A stretch of DNA of 64,000 nucleotides from Solirubrobacter ginsenosidimutans (GCF_027587205.1 NZ_JAPDOD010000029.1:57429-121428); one strand, 5' to 3'; shown: positions 16,794-26,228, counted from the first letter of the stretch. Notes: generated from the letters alone by a model not told the origin. Translations and numbers: made by a program.

Positions 16794-18191
16794 CTACTTC
16801 TTCGTCCACGTCACCGGCTGCAGCGGAAGGCTGAGCACCGCCTGCCAGGTCAGCGCGTCCGTCGTCCCGGTGACCGGCAGGTTGCGCGCGGTCTGGAAGT
16901 TGCGCAGCGCCGTGTCGGTCGCGGCGTCGAAGGTGCTCGAGACCGTCACCGCGGGGTCGAAGGACGCGAGGTGCTGCTGCAGCCAGACGACCTGATCGCC
17001 CTTGTTGCCCTTGACCAGCGCCGGCCAGCCCGGGTCCGGCGGCGGCGCGGGCACCGGCTCCACCGGCAGGCCGAGCACGCCCCACTCGGCGTCGCCCGTG
17101 GCCTGCCAGGACCACCAGGACAGCCCGCCGCTGCCGTAGGCCGCCCACAGCGAGCGGAAGCGCGCGATGTCCTCGGCGGGCGGGTTGTCGTAGGTCTGCC
17201 CGAGCGGGGCGATCGGCGTGCCGTAGATGCGGTTCGCCGCGAGCGTGTGGGCGGAGACGGCGTCGACGGTCCCGCCGATGTCCTTCCAGTAGACCTGCGG
17301 CAGGTTGACCTGGGCGGCGCCCGGGGCGAGGAAGACCGAATACGGCAGCCGCGGGTGGTAGTCGACGTACGGGAAGGACGTCAGGCCGATCGGGTAGCCC
17401 GGGCCGAGCGCGGCCCGCAGCGCGGCGATGTACTGCTGGGCGGCGGCGTACTTGCCCTCGTACTGCGACTCGGCGTCGATCACGAGGCAGTCGGCGCCGG
17501 CGGCGACGGCGTCCACGCCCAGTGCCGCCTCGCCGGCCGGGTCGTTGCCGTAGACGAACTGCCAGGCGCAGGCGCGCAGGCCGTTGGCGTGCAGCCCCTG
17601 GACGAGGCCCGCATTGAACTGGTCCCAGCGGCTCGACGCGCCGTCGGAGCTCTTGATGAACACCGTCGACATCTGCGCGGCGTGAGCGCGCGCCGCGATC
17701 GCGGCGACGTCGCCGCCCTCGGTGCGCGGGAGCTCCCAGATCCACATGCCGTTGCCCTGGAACGGGGCGGGGAGCGCCCCCGGCGCCGTCGGCGCGTTCG
17801 GGGTGACGGCGGGCGGAGCGGTCACCGTGATCTTCTTCACGTTGGAGCGGCGCCCGGCCCGGTCTGAGACCGTGACGTTCACGCTGCCGGCCCCCGTCCC
17901 TGGCGGGACCCGGGCGACGTAGCCGACCCGCGAGTGGTCGAGCTTGGTGGCGAGCGCTCCGCGCGACCAGCGGAAGGACACGCGCATCCCCTTCGTCAGT
18001 CGCTTGCCCGAGAGCTGGAGCTGGCGCCCGATCGTGACCTTGATCTGCGACTTGCACGTCGCCGTGGTCGCGGGCACGCACCGGATGCGGGTCAATTCCG
18101 GTGCCTTGTGGCGGGCCGCGCTTGCGGGCGCGGGGGCGGCGAGCGCGAGCAGAGCCGCGGCCGCGGGGAGTGTCCGGCGTGCCTTCACCAC
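16794..18191 (-). CDS. Secreted TIM-barrel glycosidase-like protein with peptidoglycan-binding domain
   Basis: The 465-residue protein has a signal peptide (LPAAAALLALAAPAPASA), an Ig/IPT-like region to ~150, a TIM-barrel-like domain (~165-385) and a C-terminal PG_binding_1 repeat (KGNKGDQVVWLQQHLASFD, then FQTARNLPVTG). The barrel starts GMWIWELPRTEGG and has an acidic strand end in CLVIDAESQYEGKY, as in glycoside hydrolase-like lysozymes, so a wall hydrolase or wall-attached carbohydrate-binding role is likely. Catalysis is not certain. GTG 18191 or 18188 begins the signal peptide; longer reading into 18341 would overlap the divergent LCP gene. Confidence 0.8.
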   Translation of the reverse strand: MVKARRTLPAAAALLALAAPAPASAARHKAPELTRIRCVPATTATCKSQIKVTIGRQLQLSGKRLTKGMRVSFRWSRGALATKLDHSRVGYVARVPPGTGAGSVNVTVSDRAGRRSNVKKITVTAPPAVTPNAPTAPGALPAPFQGNGMWIWELPRTEGGDVAAIAARAHAAQMSTVFIKSSDGASSRWDQFNAGLVQGLHANGLRACAWQFVYGNDPAGEAALGVDAVAAGADCLVIDAESQYEGKYAAAQQYIAALRAALGPGYPIGLTSFPYVDYHPRLPYSVFLAPGAAQVNLPQVYWKDIGGTVDAVSAHTLAANRIYGTPIAPLGQTYDNPPAEDIARFRSLWAAYGSGGLSWWSWQATGDAEWGVLGLPVEPVPAPPPDPGWPALVKGNKGDQVVWLQQHLASFDPAVTVSSTFDAATDTALRNFQTARNLPVTGTTDALTWQAVLSLPLQPVTWTKK

Positions 18192-18235
18192 TGGCTGCCA
18201 ACAGGCTAGGCGGTCGGAAGTTCCGGACCTACCAC

Positions 18236-18241
18236 TACGCT
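18236..18241 (+). promoter_or_regulatory. Candidate leaderless -10 (TACGCT) for LCP gene
   Basis: TACGCT ends 8 nt before ATG 18250, with no Shine-Dalgarno between. Confidence 0.45.
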
Positions 18242-18249
18242 TCACGCGA

Positions 18250-19803
18250 ATGTCATGGCGCCGGAACCGCACGGAACGGCCGCCGCGAGTGGGCGCCGCC
18301 GTGCTGGCGAAAGCCTTCGCGGGGGTACTCACCGTCTTCATCGCGACGACCGCGGGCGTCGCCGGGGCCGGCTACCTGCAGATCCAGCCCCCCGCCGTGC
18401 CCAAGGGCGCGCCGCCCGCTCCGCCGCCGCTGGACGACATCCCCGAGGAGAAGCTCCCGGACGTCGAGCCCGGCGGCCCGCGGACGCTGCTGATCCTGGG
18501 CTCCGACCGTCGCGCCAAGACCTCCACCGACGCGAAGCTCTATGGGCAGGCCGAGCAGCCGCACTCGGACACGATCGTGCTCGTCCGCCTCGATCCCAAG
18601 CGCAACCGGATCGCGGTCATGTCGCTCCCGCGCGACCTCGCGGTGACGATCCCCGGCTACACGGACAACACGAAGATCAACCAGGCCTACGACGAGGGCG
18701 GCCCGGCGCTGACGCTGGACACGGTGAAGCTGCTGTTCTCCAACGCGACCGGGCACGAGATGACGATCAACAGCGTCATCGACGTCAACTTCAACGGCTT
18801 CCAGCGGGCGGTCAACTACATCAAGGGCGTCTACGTCGACGTCGACCAGCACTACAACAACCCCGAGGGCACCGGGTTCGCGGCGATCGACATCCAGCCG
18901 GGCTACCAGCGGCTCGTCGGCTCCGACGCCCTCGCCTACGTCCGCTACCGCCACACGGACTCCGACCTCTTCCGCAACGCGCGCCAGCAGGAGTTCCTGC
19001 GCCAGGCGGCGTCCCAGCCCGCGGTCGACAAGCTCAAGAACCTCAGCTCGGCCGAGAACTTCCTCGGCACGATGCGCAGCTACTTCCGCTTCGACAAGAA
19101 GTTCCTCTCGCGGCGCAACCTCGCCGGGATGATCAAGACCGCGGTCTACCTGGCGATCCACCACGCGCCGGTGAACCAGATCTCGCTCGCGGCCGGGATC
19201 ACCGAGGCCCAGGACGCCAAGACCGACACGCGGCTGTATCTCTCCAACGAGACGCTGCAGAAGGCCTACGACCAGTTCATGACCGGCGAGGGCACGGTCA
19301 ACCCGAAGCGCACGACCAAGGCCAAGAAGGACAAGAAGGCGACGAAGGCCTCGGCCACGGCCGGCCTGGAGAACGCGCGCCGGCTGGGTGAGGACATGGC
19401 GGTGCTCGCCGCGCCGCGGCTGAAGAACCTGCCGTTCTACTTCCCGGAGTACCGGACCCTCGGTTCCCGCTACGCCAACGACACGCCGCGCGTCTACTCG
19501 CTGCGCGACGAGCAGGGCACGCTCCAGCGCGCCTACCGGATCGTCATCTCGACCGGCGCCCCCGGCGAGTACTACGGCGTCCAGGGGATGACCTGGAAGA
19601 CCCCGCCGCTGCTCGACAGCCCGGACCGCGTGCGGGTCATCAATGGCCGCCGGCTGCTGCTCTTCTACGACGGCAGCAAGCTGCGCCAGGTCGCCTGGAA
19701 GACCCCGCGCGGGGTCTATTACGTGACGAACACGCTCGACCGCAAGCTCTCGAACTCGAAGATGCTCGCGATCGCCGCTTCGCTACGCCGCCTGAATAGC
19801 TAG
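18250..19803 (+). CDS. LytR-CpsA-Psr (LCP) family ligase
   Basis: The 517-residue membrane protein attaches anionic glycopolymers to peptidoglycan or regulates that step. A short basic cytoplasmic tail and one transmembrane helix (AGVLTVFIATTAGVAGAGYL) precede the extracellular LCP domain (~75-260): LLILGSDRR, SDTIVLVRLDPKRNRIAVMS, LPRDLAV, then TKINQAYDEGG and YVRYRHTDSDLFRNARQQ, whose Arg/Asp residues bind the pyrophosphate lipid substrate. A ~250-residue C-terminal extension includes a Lys-rich stretch and a beta-rich tail. ATG 18250 is preferred over upstream starts that would run into the divergent gene. It is one of several envelope genes between 16 and 24 kb. Confidence 0.9.
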   Translation: MSWRRNRTERPPRVGAAVLAKAFAGVLTVFIATTAGVAGAGYLQIQPPAVPKGAPPAPPPLDDIPEEKLPDVEPGGPRTLLILGSDRRAKTSTDAKLYGQAEQPHSDTIVLVRLDPKRNRIAVMSLPRDLAVTIPGYTDNTKINQAYDEGGPALTLDTVKLLFSNATGHEMTINSVIDVNFNGFQRAVNYIKGVYVDVDQHYNNPEGTGFAAIDIQPGYQRLVGSDALAYVRYRHTDSDLFRNARQQEFLRQAASQPAVDKLKNLSSAENFLGTMRSYFRFDKKFLSRRNLAGMIKTAVYLAIHHAPVNQISLAAGITEAQDAKTDTRLYLSNETLQKAYDQFMTGEGTVNPKRTTKAKKDKKATKASATAGLENARRLGEDMAVLAAPRLKNLPFYFPEYRTLGSRYANDTPRVYSLRDEQGTLQRAYRIVISTGAPGEYYGVQGMTWKTPPLLDSPDRVRVINGRRLLLFYDGSKLRQVAWKTPRGVYYVTNTLDRKLSNSKMLAIAASLRRLNS

Positions 19804-19831
19804 GTCCCCGTTCCGCGGCCACGACGGATTC

Positions 19832-19850
19832 CGGCGGGCCCCGCCCGCCG
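19832..19850. terminator. GC hairpin after LCP gene (CGGCGGGC-CCC-GCCCGCCG)
   Basis: Perfect 8-bp arms with a CCC loop lie about 28 bp after the LCP stop. There is no U-run, so any termination would not be of the canonical intrinsic type. Confidence 0.4.
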
Positions 19851-19856
19851 CTGCCG

Positions 19857-19908
19857 GGCGGCGGCCGCCGCCACCGGACAACCAGTACGACCGCGGCGGC
19901 CGCCGCGG
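19857..19908. repeat. Two perfect GC palindromes (16 and 18 nt)
   Basis: GGCGGCGG/CCGCCGCC at 19857-19872 and CCGCGGCGG/CCGCCGCGG at 19891-19908 are both perfect palindromes and both contain GCGGCCGC. They lie in the ~200-bp gap between the LCP and NHL genes, where nothing else is recognisable. They may be structural or factor-binding sites. Confidence 0.6.
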
Positions 19909-20001
19909 GCAGCGGCGACCGGTGATCTGGCCGGCGATCCGCCGTGGCCGCCTCACGGGGACCAGCGCGACTCTCGCGCGCCGCGTGGGTTGGGAGCCTC
20001 G

Positions 20002-22206
20002 ATGCGCTCTCTCGTCGCCGCGCTCGCGGCTGCCCTGATCCTCGCCGCTCCCTCCGTCGCCACCGCCGCCTGCCCCGGCGCCGATCCCTGCCCGTACTCG
20101 ACCGCCGGCGTCATCGGCCAGCGCGCCGAGGGCGTGCTGCGCTTCCCGCAGGCCAGCGCCGTCGGCCCGGACGGATCGGTCTATGTGGGCGACCAACTCT
20201 CGCACACGGTCCAGGTCTTCAGCCCGGACGGCACCTTCCTGCGTGAGATCGGCGTCGCCGGCTCCGGCCCGGGCCAGCTGTCCGCGGTGGGCGGCGTCGC
20301 GGTCGCCGCCGACGGCTCGGTCTACGTGGTCGACGGGGCGGACCGGATCGATCGTTTCGCCGCCGACGGCTCACTGCTGAACTCGTGGGGCTCGAGCGGG
20401 AGCGCGCCCGGGCAGTTCCACTTCGGCGCGGGCGGCGGGAACGACTCCGGCGCGGGCGGCGGGATCGCGATCGGGCCCGACGGCTCGGTCTACGTCGCGG
20501 ACACGCGCAACGACCGGATCCAGCGCTTCGCGGCGGACGGGACGTCGCCGGTCGTGATCGTCGCACCCGGCCGGCTCTCGCGGCCCCAGGGCCTGACCGT
20601 CTCCGGCTCGCGGCTGATCGTCGCCGACGACGTCCACCATCGCCTGGCGATCTTCAACACCGGCGGGACGTTCATCACCACGGTGGGCACGGGGGAGGGC
20701 AACCAGCCGGGGCAGCTGCAGAACCCGTATGACGTCGCCGCCGACCCCTCCGGCCGCCTGTACGTCGCCGACAACTCCAACCACCGCGTCGTGCGCTACG
20801 GGCCGGCGCCCGGCTACACGTACCGCGCCCGCTGGGGCGCCTTCGGCTCCGGGCCCGGCCAGCTGCAGTTCCCGCGCGGGATCTCGGTGGACGCCACGGG
20901 GCGGACCTTCGTAGCCGACCCGGGCGGCAACCGGATCGACGTCTTCGACGTCGGCGGCACCTCGCTCGGGTCCTTCGGCTCGTCCGGGCGCGCCGCGGGG
21001 CAGTTCATCCAGCCGATGGGCACCGCCGCGGACGCCGGCGGGACGCGCGCGGTCGCCGACTCGATCAATGGGCGGATCGTGCTGCTGAACCCGGACGGGA
21101 GCGTCGCCGCGATGTTCGGCGCGCCGGCGCCCGGCCCGACGCTGCTGCCGGACCCGGTGGGCGTCGCGTTCGACTCCTCGGGCCTGCTCTACGTGGTCGA
21201 CCAGGACCGCTCGCGGGTGCTGGTGTTCGACCGCGCGGGCAAGATCATCCGCACGATCGGCTCGCGCGGGACCGGCCCGGGCAAGCTCCTCTCGCCGTCG
21301 GCGCTGGCGGTCTCGCCGGGCGGGACGGTCTACGTCGCCGACACCGGCAACGGCCGGATCGTGCGCTTCTCGGCGCTCGGCACCCACCTCGGCTCCTTCG
21401 GGCAGTTCCGGGCGATCCGCGGGATCGCCGTCTCCCCCGACGGCTCGCGGGTCTACGGCGCGGACGCGGCGACCAACAAGATCACGGTCTCGACCGCCAC
21501 CGGCGGCGACGTCGCCGAGATGGGCGGGACCGGATCGAAACTCGGCCAGCTGCGCTCGCCTGCCGGGGTCGCCACCGACGCGGCCGGGAACCTCTGGGTC
21601 GCCGACCGCGGCAACGACCGCGTGCAGGAGTTCACCCCGGACGGCACGCCGGTGACGGCGTTCGGCGAGCGCGGCATCGGCGCCGGGCAGTTCATCCAGC
21701 CGGTCGGCATCGCCGTCGACTGCCGCGGCGTGGTCACCGTCGGCGACTCCGACAACAACCGCGTCCAGCAGTTCCAGGCGGCGACCGCAGGCGCCTGCGC
21801 GCCGCTGCCGGCCGTCCAGAACCCGCCGGACCCGATCCTCTACAACCAGCCCGCGCCGCCGCCGCCGGAGCTGACGGTCAACCCGACGCGGACCACGAAC
21901 CTCTTCGGGATCCGCCAGTTCCCGCTGCGCGTGAACTGCGACCTGCCCTGCAAGGTGGCCGTGGTCGTCAAGCTCGCCCCGCGCGCCGGGAAGAAGCGCC
22001 CGTCGGTCTCGCTGAGCTTCGCGCCGCAGTCGTTGCCGGCGGGCAAGACGGTCACCGTGCGCCCGCGGCTGAGCGCCGCCGGGGTGCGGACGCTGCGCAA
22101 GGCCATGGGATCGCGGCGGGCGCTGGTCGCCAACGTCCGGGTGACGGCCACGACGACCGACAGCGCGCCAACTGTGGTCACGAGGCGGGTGAACGTGACC
22201 GGCTGA
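20002..22206 (+). CDS. Secreted NHL-repeat beta-propeller protein
   Basis: The 734-residue exported protein starts at ATG 20002 with GGGAG 5 nt upstream and has a signal peptide ending near ATA-ACPG. About eleven NHL-type repeats follow, recognisable by G(V/I)AV-DG-VYVAD-N-R(I/V)-RF units, such as GPDGSVYVADTRNDRIQRF, and by GxGPGQ linkers. That number exceeds one six-bladed propeller, so two propellers are likely. A C-terminal ~110 residues form an Ig-like region with a Cys pair (CDLPCK). No sorting motif or anchor is seen. Function is unknown; NHL propellers usually bind partners or carbohydrate. The sortase-fusion gene begins 30 bp downstream on the same strand. Confidence 0.85.
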   Translation: MRSLVAALAAALILAAPSVATAACPGADPCPYSTAGVIGQRAEGVLRFPQASAVGPDGSVYVGDQLSHTVQVFSPDGTFLREIGVAGSGPGQLSAVGGVAVAADGSVYVVDGADRIDRFAADGSLLNSWGSSGSAPGQFHFGAGGGNDSGAGGGIAIGPDGSVYVADTRNDRIQRFAADGTSPVVIVAPGRLSRPQGLTVSGSRLIVADDVHHRLAIFNTGGTFITTVGTGEGNQPGQLQNPYDVAADPSGRLYVADNSNHRVVRYGPAPGYTYRARWGAFGSGPGQLQFPRGISVDATGRTFVADPGGNRIDVFDVGGTSLGSFGSSGRAAGQFIQPMGTAADAGGTRAVADSINGRIVLLNPDGSVAAMFGAPAPGPTLLPDPVGVAFDSSGLLYVVDQDRSRVLVFDRAGKIIRTIGSRGTGPGKLLSPSALAVSPGGTVYVADTGNGRIVRFSALGTHLGSFGQFRAIRGIAVSPDGSRVYGADAATNKITVSTATGGDVAEMGGTGSKLGQLRSPAGVATDAAGNLWVADRGNDRVQEFTPDGTPVTAFGERGIGAGQFIQPVGIAVDCRGVVTVGDSDNNRVQQFQAATAGACAPLPAVQNPPDPILYNQPAPPPPELTVNPTRTTNLFGIRQFPLRVNCDLPCKVAVVVKLAPRAGKKRPSVSLSFAPQSLPAGKTVTVRPRLSAAGVRTLRKAMGSRRALVANVRVTATTTDSAPTVVTRRVNVTG

Positions 22207-22236
22207 CCCTCACGGCGTCCGCCACGGGTGGTAGTA

Positions 22237-24621
22237 ATGCGCTCAATGGTGCGCCGTCTGACCCTTTTCTTCGCCCTGTTCCTGATCACGGGCGGGGTCG
22301 CCCGGGCGGCGGAGCCGCCGAATCAGAACGATCCCTGCGCGAAGGCGGGCCGCGACACCTGCGGCACGACCGGCCAGGGCTCCTACCGGACCTACCGGTA
22401 CGGCCCGCGCTGGTTCGGCGACTATCGCGGCGCGATCGACGGGGTGACCGGCGGGACGTTCTGCATCGATCTGCGGTTCTGGTACCCGTCGAAGACCTTC
22501 GGCTACGAGCAGCGTTCGGCCGCGGGACTGAAGAACAAGGCGGGCAAGGCGGTCTCGGCGAGCAACCTGCGCAAGATGAACCGCGCGCTGTGGCGCTACG
22601 GGCGCTCCAACGACGCCACGCAGCAGGCGGCGGTGATGATCTACGTCCACCAGTTGATGGGTGACGGCGCGCCGGGCGAGGCCGATCCGAAGGCGCTCTC
22701 CGCTCCGAGCCAGGCGATCTACGCGAAGGTCGTCAGCGACGCCGAGCGCTTCGCCGGGCCCTACAAGGTCAAGGCGACGCTGCCGGACAAACTCGTGGCC
22801 GGCCAGGAGGCGCAGCTGACCGTCGAGGTGCTGACCTCCAGCGGGCGGCGGGTGCCCAACGTGGACGTCGATCTCAAGGCGACCGGGGCGAGCGGGGTGC
22901 CGGATTCGGTGAGCACCGGGGACGGCGGCGTCGCCAAGGCGACGATCACCGGCACCGATCCGGGCAACGGCATCGACCTCGACGCGACGGCGGCCTCGCT
23001 GCCTGACGTGACCCCGGCGCTGTTCGCGCCGACCAAGGGCCAGTCGGCGCGCAACGCGCAGCGGCTCGTCCAGGCGGCGATCGCCAAGCCGGCGGTCAAG
23101 CTCCAGGCGCCCGTCCGCGCCCAGCCGAAGCTCGCGACGCAGATCAGCGCGCAGACCGCGGCGCCGGGCGCCTCGATCACCGACACCGTGAACGTCAGCG
23201 GGCTCGGCGGCCAGAGCGCGACCGTCCAGGCCGCGCTGTACGGCCCGTACTCCGCGCGCGACCAGATCAAGTGCACCGACGCGCCGATCTGGACGGGCAC
23301 GATCGCGGTCGCCGCCGACGGCGACTACGTCACCGCGCCCGTCAAGCTCGACACGGCCGGGTACTACACCTACCGCGAGGCGATCGCCGAGAGCGACACG
23401 ATCGCCGGGGTCGAGACGGCGTGTGCGGAAGCATCGGAGACGACGATCATCCGCGGTGTGCCGACGGTCACGACGCAGGTCAGCGCCCAGGAGACCGCAC
23501 CCGGCGCCCAGATCTCCGACTCCGCCGTCGTCTCCGGCCTCGGGAAGCTCAGCGCGACCGTGAACGTCGAGCTGTGGGGCCCGTTCCCCACCCGCGACGC
23601 GATCAAGTGCGAGGGCACGCCGTTCTGGACGGGCTCCTTCCCGGCCAACGGCGACGGGACCTACACGACCGCGCCGGTCGCGCTGACCGCCGCAGGCTAT
23701 TACACCTACCGGGAAGGGATCGCCGGCACCGAGGCCTACGACGCCATCACCACGGCGTGCGGCGAGGCGTCGGAGACGACGCTGGCCAAGGCCGCGCCGC
23801 AGGTGACGACGAAGGTCTCGGACACCGCGGTCCGCCCCGACGGGCAGATCTCCGACACGCTCGTGGTGACCGGGCTGGGCAAGACCCCCGCCACGGTCGA
23901 GGTCGCGCTCTACGGCCCGTACGCATCACGCGCGGACATCGACTGCGCGGGCGCGCCGTACTGGAAGGGGACGGTGAACGTCACGGGCGACGGCACCTAC
24001 ACGACCGAGAAGGCGACGGTCCAGCGGGTCGGGTTCTACGTGTTCCGGGAGAAGATCGCCGCGACCGAGACGATCGCCGCGCACGAGGCGGACTGTCAGG
24101 TTGAGGCGGAGACCTCGCTCGGCGCGCCCGCGATCCTCGGCGGCCGCGGCGACACGGTCGCCTACGTGTCGCAGGGCAGCGGCGGCCCGTCGCGGGTCAA
24201 GCTCGCCCGGCTCGGGATCGACGCGCAGGTCTCGGCGATCGGGATCGACATGAAGTCCGGCGCCCTCGGCATCCCCGACAACATCAAGCGCGTCGGCTGG
24301 TGGCGCGACGGCGCGACGCCCGGCGACGACGCCGGCACGGCGCTGCTGGCCGGCCACGTCGACAGCGCCAAGGCCGGCGCGGGCGCGTTCTACGCGCTCA
24401 AGAGCGCCCGGCGCGGCGACACGGTCACCGTGACCCAGGGCGCTAAGACCCTCAAGTACCGGGTCACGACGATCAAGATCATGCGCAAGGCGGCGCTGCC
24501 GACCGACATCTACACCCGCGCGGGCTCGCCGAAGCTCGTGCTCGTGACGTGCGGCGGCCCGTTCGACGCAAAGACCGGCCACTACCGGGACAACGTCGTG
24601 GTGACCGCCGTCCCGGCGTAG
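22237..24621 (+). CDS. Secreted protein: thioester-domain-like N-terminus, three repeats, class F sortase
   Basis: The 794-residue product has a signal peptide (LTLFFALFLITGGVARA). An N-terminal region carries TFCIDLRFWYP and TQQAAVMIYVHQL, arranged like the Cys and Gln segments of Gram-positive thioester adhesin domains. After an Ig-like segment come three ~105-residue repeats, each with T(Q/K)(I/V)S, VxGLG, LxGP(Y/F) and G(Y/F)Y(T/V)(Y/F)RE. The last ~145 residues are a class F sortase with catalytic His in LLAGHVD, Cys in LVTCGG and Arg in HYRDNVVV. Sortases normally have only a short membrane-anchored N-terminus, so this is an unusual fusion. No LPXTG protein was found nearby. ATG 22237 is chosen; GTG 22228 and ATG 22246 are alternatives. 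Confidence 0.82.
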   Translation: MRSMVRRLTLFFALFLITGGVARAAEPPNQNDPCAKAGRDTCGTTGQGSYRTYRYGPRWFGDYRGAIDGVTGGTFCIDLRFWYPSKTFGYEQRSAAGLKNKAGKAVSASNLRKMNRALWRYGRSNDATQQAAVMIYVHQLMGDGAPGEADPKALSAPSQAIYAKVVSDAERFAGPYKVKATLPDKLVAGQEAQLTVEVLTSSGRRVPNVDVDLKATGASGVPDSVSTGDGGVAKATITGTDPGNGIDLDATAASLPDVTPALFAPTKGQSARNAQRLVQAAIAKPAVKLQAPVRAQPKLATQISAQTAAPGASITDTVNVSGLGGQSATVQAALYGPYSARDQIKCTDAPIWTGTIAVAADGDYVTAPVKLDTAGYYTYREAIAESDTIAGVETACAEASETTIIRGVPTVTTQVSAQETAPGAQISDSAVVSGLGKLSATVNVELWGPFPTRDAIKCEGTPFWTGSFPANGDGTYTTAPVALTAAGYYTYREGIAGTEAYDAITTACGEASETTLAKAAPQVTTKVSDTAVRPDGQISDTLVVTGLGKTPATVEVALYGPYASRADIDCAGAPYWKGTVNVTGDGTYTTEKATVQRVGFYVFREKIAATETIAAHEADCQVEAETSLGAPAILGGRGDTVAYVSQGSGGPSRVKLARLGIDAQVSAIGIDMKSGALGIPDNIKRVGWWRDGATPGDDAGTALLAGHVDSAKAGAGAFYALKSARRGDTVTVTQGAKTLKYRVTTIKIMRKAALPTDIYTRAGSPKLVLVTCGGPFDAKTGHYRDNVVVTAVPA

Positions 24622-24637
24622 TCGATGCGGCCCGCGC

Positions 24638-25342
24638 TTAGCGGGTCAGGTTCAGCAGCGAGATGAAGATGTTGATGATCGAGACGAAGATGCCCGTCGC
24701 CAGCCAGACGACGTCGTCCTCGGTCGCGTGCTTGCGCATGTAGTTGAAGTACACGAGGATCAGCGCCGCCGAGACGGCGAGGATCACGAGCGAGATCACC
24801 GGCGAGAGCGCGCCGAGGCCGCCGACGAAGATCCCGATGATCGAGATCACGACGGCGACGAGCACGATCATCGACAGCGGGCGGGCCCAGCCGGATACGT
24901 CCTTGCTCCAGGCGAAGCCGGCCGCGCCCATGCCGACGACGGTCAGCGCGGTCAGGCTGACGGCGGTCGTCAGGCCACTCGGGTCGACCGTCGCGTACGC
25001 GTTGATGGTCGGGCCGAGACCGAACCCGATCAGCGTGGCGAGCGCCGCCAGCCAGCCGATCCCGAGCGGGCCGTAGCGCAGCGGCTTGATGAAGTTCTGC
25101 GCGATCAGCATGCCGAGGCCGGCGAACGACAGGACCTGCGCGGTCCCGGGGCTCAGATCACGACCGAGGACCGTCCCGAGCGCGCACAACCCGATCGCGG
25201 CGCCGACGAGGAACAGGACCTGGCCCATGATCATCGCCGAACTACGGGCGCGCGTGGCGGATGAGGCCTCCATGAATGACATGGATTGAACGATAGGGCG
25301 GGAAGCGAAAGCGCGGTTCAATTGCTCACCCGCCCGTGACAT
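24638..25342 (-). CDS. Bax inhibitor-1/YccA family membrane protein
   Basis: The 234-residue integral membrane protein has about seven hydrophobic helices and the layout of the Bax-inhibitor-1 superfamily, including FIKPLRYG-like and YFNYMRKHATEDDV segments and an acidic C-terminal part before the last helix. Family members are proton- or calcium-leak-like membrane proteins. ATG 25342 follows AGGAGAG and overlaps the end of the ABC permease gene by 17 nt, so translational coupling is likely; TTG 25321 or ATG 25282 are possible shorter starts. It is the last gene of the six-gene run on this strand. Confidence 0.82.
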   Translation of the reverse strand: MSRAGEQLNRAFASRPIVQSMSFMEASSATRARSSAMIMGQVLFLVGAAIGLCALGTVLGRDLSPGTAQVLSFAGLGMLIAQNFIKPLRYGPLGIGWLAALATLIGFGLGPTINAYATVDPSGLTTAVSLTALTVVGMGAAGFAWSKDVSGWARPLSMIVLVAVVISIIGIFVGGLGALSPVISLVILAVSAALILVYFNYMRKHATEDDVVWLATGIFVSIINIFISLLNLTR

Positions 25343-26228
25343 CTCTCCTGATGAAGTGGGTGAAGGCCCAGGCCAGGCACGGGATCCCGAAGATCGCGCT
25401 GACCCAGGCGGCGCGCACCACCGGGGCCCAGTCGATCGGGTCGCGCAGCAGGCCCTGCCACGCGTTGAACTGCTCGGGCAGCAGGTACGGGCGCAGGAAG
25501 TCGAGCGCCGTGACGATCGCCAGCAGCTGCATGATCAGCGAGAGCATCAGCGTGGCCACGACCGCCGCGGCGCTGTTGCGGGTGACCGTGGAGAGCAGGA
25601 TCGCCAGCGAGGCGACCGCCATCGTCGGCAGGAAGTACGCGAGCGTGGTCGCGCCCAGCAGCAGCAGCGAGCGCTCGACGCTGATCTTGTTGCCCGAGAG
25701 CGACACCAGCGGGTCGAAGCCCCAGATGATCCCGCCGATGATCAGGCCGACGCCGACGAACAGCACCAGCGCGGCGAACGCATACGTGAACGCGGCGAGC
25801 ACCTTGGCGACGAAGATCTGCCAGCGGTCCACGGACCGCGTGAGGATCGTCTTCAGCGTCCCGTTGCCGTCCTCGGTGGCCACGATGTCGCCGGCCACCA
25901 GCGCGGTGATCAGCGGGAAGAACCAGAACGCGCCGAAGAACAGGCCCACCAGCGGGATCGCGAGGCCGGACTCGCGCACGTAGTCGCCGAACGGGATGCC
26001 CTCGGGCCCGCCGCTGTCGGCCAGCAGCGAGGCGATGAAGATCAGCGGGACGAGCACCGCGCAGCCGAAGCCGATGTACGTGCGCTTCTGCGCGAGCAGC
26101 TTGCGCAGCTCCCACGCGTACACGGTGCGCACGCCCGGGCGGTGCGCGAGCACCGGCGCGGCGATCGCGCTCGCGGCGACGGCGCCCGCCTCGCGGGGCC
26201 GCGGGGCGTCGGTGGCGTGCGCGGTCAT
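25326..26228 (-). CDS. ABC-2 type transporter permease
   Basis: The 300-residue permease has a cytoplasmic N-terminal ~40 residues (VYAWELRKLLAQKRTYIGFG) and six predicted membrane helices, with the ABC-2 pattern of a GNGTLKTILTRSVDRWQIFVAK loop between helices 2 and 3. It should pair with the ATPase gene whose stop overlaps its ATG by 4 bp (ATGA). Together they form an exporter or membrane-remodelling ABC system. Context with a two-component system and a LolA-like secreted protein suggests handling of lipids, antibiotics or envelope components; the substrate is not determinable. Confidence 0.88.
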   Translation of the reverse strand: MTAHATDAPRPREAGAVAASAIAAPVLAHRPGVRTVYAWELRKLLAQKRTYIGFGCAVLVPLIFIASLLADSGGPEGIPFGDYVRESGLAIPLVGLFFGAFWFFPLITALVAGDIVATEDGNGTLKTILTRSVDRWQIFVAKVLAAFTYAFAALVLFVGVGLIIGGIIWGFDPLVSLSGNKISVERSLLLLGATTLAYFLPTMAVASLAILLSTVTRNSAAAVVATLMLSLIMQLLAIVTALDFLRPYLLPEQFNAWQGLLRDPIDWAPVVRAAWVSAIFGIPCLAWAFTHFIRRDVTGG

